From Lysobacteraceae bacterium (lineage in GTDB: Bacteria > Pseudomonadota > Gammaproteobacteria > DSM-19610): DNA of 5,889 bases. Under the pieces are notes generated by a model. That model did not search any database. It was not told the DNA's origin and worked only from the letters and a program-made list of their open reading frames with translations. The DNA is taken from assembly GCA_020201295.1 (NCBI GenBank), contig JAIVHA010000038.1:1-5889 (forward strand). Reading direction: 5' to 3'. Shown one piece after another: positions 4,755-5,889 of the stretch (within the stretch, counting starts at the first letter, position 1; every line of letters starts with the position of its first letter). The translations under genes and the position numbers were made by a program.

Positions 4755-5482
4755 AGGGGTATCTGTTCCGCGGCCGCTGCGTCGAGGTGCCATTCCAGGT
4801 GCTGCAGGTCCGCCAGGGCCTGGATCGGCAGGCCGGCGCCCGGTTCGCGCCATATGCGCCCCAGTATATCGGCCTTGCCCGCACCCGAGGCCAGTATCCA
4901 CAGGGCCCGGGCCTGGCGCAACGCCGGGTAGGTGAGGCTGATACGCCAGCTTTTCAGGCGTGGCACATACACCGCCGCCACTGCCCGCTCCCGTTCGTTG
5001 AGGATGCAGGTGCCGGGAAACAGGGAGGCCGTATGGCCATCCTCGCCCAGGCCCAGCAGCACCAGGTCGAAACGGGGCAGGTCGCCGCGGCCGGCGGGGG
5101 CGTGGCGGACCAGTTCCCGGGCGTAGGCGGCGGCGTCACCGCGCACGGTTTCCATGCGGGCCGGCATGGGGTGGATCTGCGCCTCCGGTATGGGCACCTG
5201 CTCCAGCAGTGCGGTGCGTGCCATGTGGTAGTTGCTGTCCGGGTGGTCGGGGGGGACGCAGCGCTCGTCACCGAAGTAGATATGCACCCGGGACCAGTCC
5301 AGCTGCTCGCGGCGTGCCGGCTGCGCCAATTCCCTATAGAAGTGGCGCGGGGTGGCGCCGCCGGCCAGTACCAGGTGGGCGGCTCCGCGCGCCGCGATAC
5401 ACTGGCGGGCATGGGCGATCAGATGGTCCGCCAGGCGCCGGGCGAGGGTTTCCGGGTCGGGGTGGACATGGGGTGTGTTCAT
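4751..5482 (-). CDS. pgl: 6-phosphogluconolactonase
   Basis: This 243-residue enzyme hydrolyses 6-phosphogluconolactone to 6-phosphogluconate, the second step of the oxidative pentose phosphate and Entner-Doudoroff routes. Motifs of the NagB/SugK-type DevB family are in order: LAGGATPRHFY (39-49), the FGDERCVP...SNYHMA block (70-88), LGLGEDGHTASLFPG (143-157) and ISLTYPAL (181-188). The frame is open up to 5839, but the family N-terminus and AAGGA at 5493-5489, 6 nt before the ATG at 5482, fix the start. The stop overlaps the glk start by 4 nt. A TTGT-N7-ACAA dyad lies 41 bp upstream. zwf, the usual partner, is not in the window. Confidence 0.95.
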   Translation of the reverse strand: MNTPHVHPDPETLARRLADHLIAHARQCIAARGAAHLVLAGGATPRHFYRELAQPARREQLDWSRVHIYFGDERCVPPDHPDSNYHMARTALLEQVPIPEAQIHPMPARMETVRGDAAAYARELVRHAPAGRGDLPRFDLVLLGLGEDGHTASLFPGTCILNERERAVAAVYVPRLKSWRISLTYPALRQARALWILASGAGKADILGRIWREPGAGLPIQALADLQHLEWHLDAAAAEQIPL

Positions 5483-5522
5483 GGGCTTTCCTTGCCGGCC
5501 GGTGGATGCTCGGCACAATGGG

Positions 5523-5537
5523 TTGTAAGGACTACAA
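5523..5537. promoter_or_regulatory. Candidate HexR operator upstream of pgl-glk
   Basis: TTGT (5523-5526), 7 bp, ACAA (5534-5537) matches the TTGT-N7/8-ACAA operator described for HexR, the RpiR-family repressor of glucose genes in Pseudomonas; the symmetry extends one base to TTGTA/TACAA. Its place, 41 bp before the pgl start, and the sugar-metabolism genes behind it fit. No clear -35/-10 pair was found on either strand of this divergent gap, so how the site would meet RNA polymerase is unknown. Confidence 0.45.
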
Positions 5538-5595
5538 TCTACTATGGTTGCGGGCAAAATAAAGGCCCCGCGTGTCTGTCGAGAAGGAGCCGTGT

Positions 5596-5802
5596 ATGTA
5601 CCTACGACATACCGCCAGTGGTGATCTGGTGGAGATCCTGGAGCCGGGGGCCCTGTTTGACCCCTGCCAGACCGATGTGAGCGGCCGTTTCCATGCCGGT
5701 GAGGAAATGCAGGAACCCGCGCCGTTTCGCAAGGCGGAGCTGGTTTTCCCCTCCGGGGAGCCGCTGCCGCGCTGCTGGCTGGACGCGGGCTACCGGGGGT
5801 AA
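5596..5802 (+). CDS. Small conserved hypothetical protein (68 aa)
   Basis: The protein reads MYLRHTASGDLVEILEPGAL, then FDPCQTDVSGRFHAGEEMQ, and ends PRCWLDAGYRG. The start at 5596 is supported by AAGGAG at 5584-5589 with 6-nt spacing; an in-frame ATG at 5572 would put that Shine-Dalgarno inside the gene. The sequence is acidic, has no membrane segment or signal peptide, and contains two cysteines (C24 and C60) that are not in a zinc-motif arrangement. It has the look of a short conserved gammaproteobacterial protein of unknown role, and I recall similar ones loosely annotated as acetyltransferases, but 68 residues cannot hold a GNAT fold. It is divergent from pgl and shares its upstream region. 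Confidence 0.7.
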   Translation: MYLRHTASGDLVEILEPGALFDPCQTDVSGRFHAGEEMQEPAPFRKAELVFPSGEPLPRCWLDAGYRG

Positions 5803-5889
5803 ACTCGATCGTTGTAATATATTCCGTGGCACGAAACATGAAGTCCCTGCACAGGTCCTTCGAGCGCCGGCCTTGAGCCGTGCGCCTGG

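Noticed and set aside
3561..4931. 456-codon open frame on + opposite glk
   Set aside because: It is the antisense of glk and apaG, which have full sets of family motifs. Long shadow frames are common in GC-rich DNA and this one shows no domain.
5483..5839. Upstream extension of pgl in the same frame
   Set aside because: The extra residues are not pgl-like and run antisense through the small + strand gene; the ATG at 5482 has AAGGA and the family N-terminus.
5838..5876. 12-codon open frame near the right end
   Set aside because: Too short, with no clear ribosome-binding site or conserved content; the last 87 bases hold nothing supportable.

Overview
The window joins two kinds of DNA. From about 2380 to the end it is GC-rich and carries ordinary, tightly packed housekeeping genes: a pgl-glk pair (6-phosphogluconolactonase, glucokinase), apaG-apaH, and a divergent small conserved protein. 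Gene content, the spread of GTAGGAGCGGC-type palindromes and ATTCCC/GGGAAT repeats, and a HexR-like operator in front of pgl all suggest a high-GC gammaproteobacterium. I cannot name the genus. From 1 to about 2100 the DNA is more AT-rich, is organised differently and looks acquired.

The left part is the remnant of an integron. Its integrase gene starts on the + strand at 1422 and breaks off after about 34 codons. The cassettes lie to its left and read leftward, which is the expected divergent layout. The attI-type junction is at 1144-1150. Cassette 1 (502-1149) encodes a peroxiredoxin whose stop codon lies inside the R'' box of its own attC (496-559). Cassette 2 (1 to 501, cut by the window edge) starts with its own strong promoter and carries a PIN-domain toxin followed by a Phd/YefM antitoxin. 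Where the integrase breaks off, a second toxin-antitoxin module, brnT-brnA, begins. It reads leftward from a TTGACA/TACACT promoter with a perfect dyad operator between the boxes. Both toxin promoters place the transcription start at or next to the toxin ATG, so both toxins are predicted to come from leaderless mRNAs.

Between brnT and apaH (2105-2381) there is no gene, only degenerate copies of an ATTCCCGC/GCGGGAAT repeat. This is where acquired DNA meets the chromosome. On the minus strand follow apaH (GTG start overlapping the apaG stop by 1 nt), apaG, a 157-bp gap with a likely apaG promoter and a long REP palindrome, then glk and pgl overlapping as ATGA. A TTGT-N7-ACAA dyad lies in the divergent gap between pgl and the small + strand gene at 5596. 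Nothing supportable was seen in the last 87 bases.

The two halves do different jobs. The right half handles central sugar metabolism (glucose to glucose-6-phosphate, 6-phosphogluconolactone to 6-phosphogluconate) and Ap4A turnover. The left half is a decayed integron platform whose cassettes may now be fixed, because the integrase is lost and two addiction-type modules flank the peroxiredoxin cassette.
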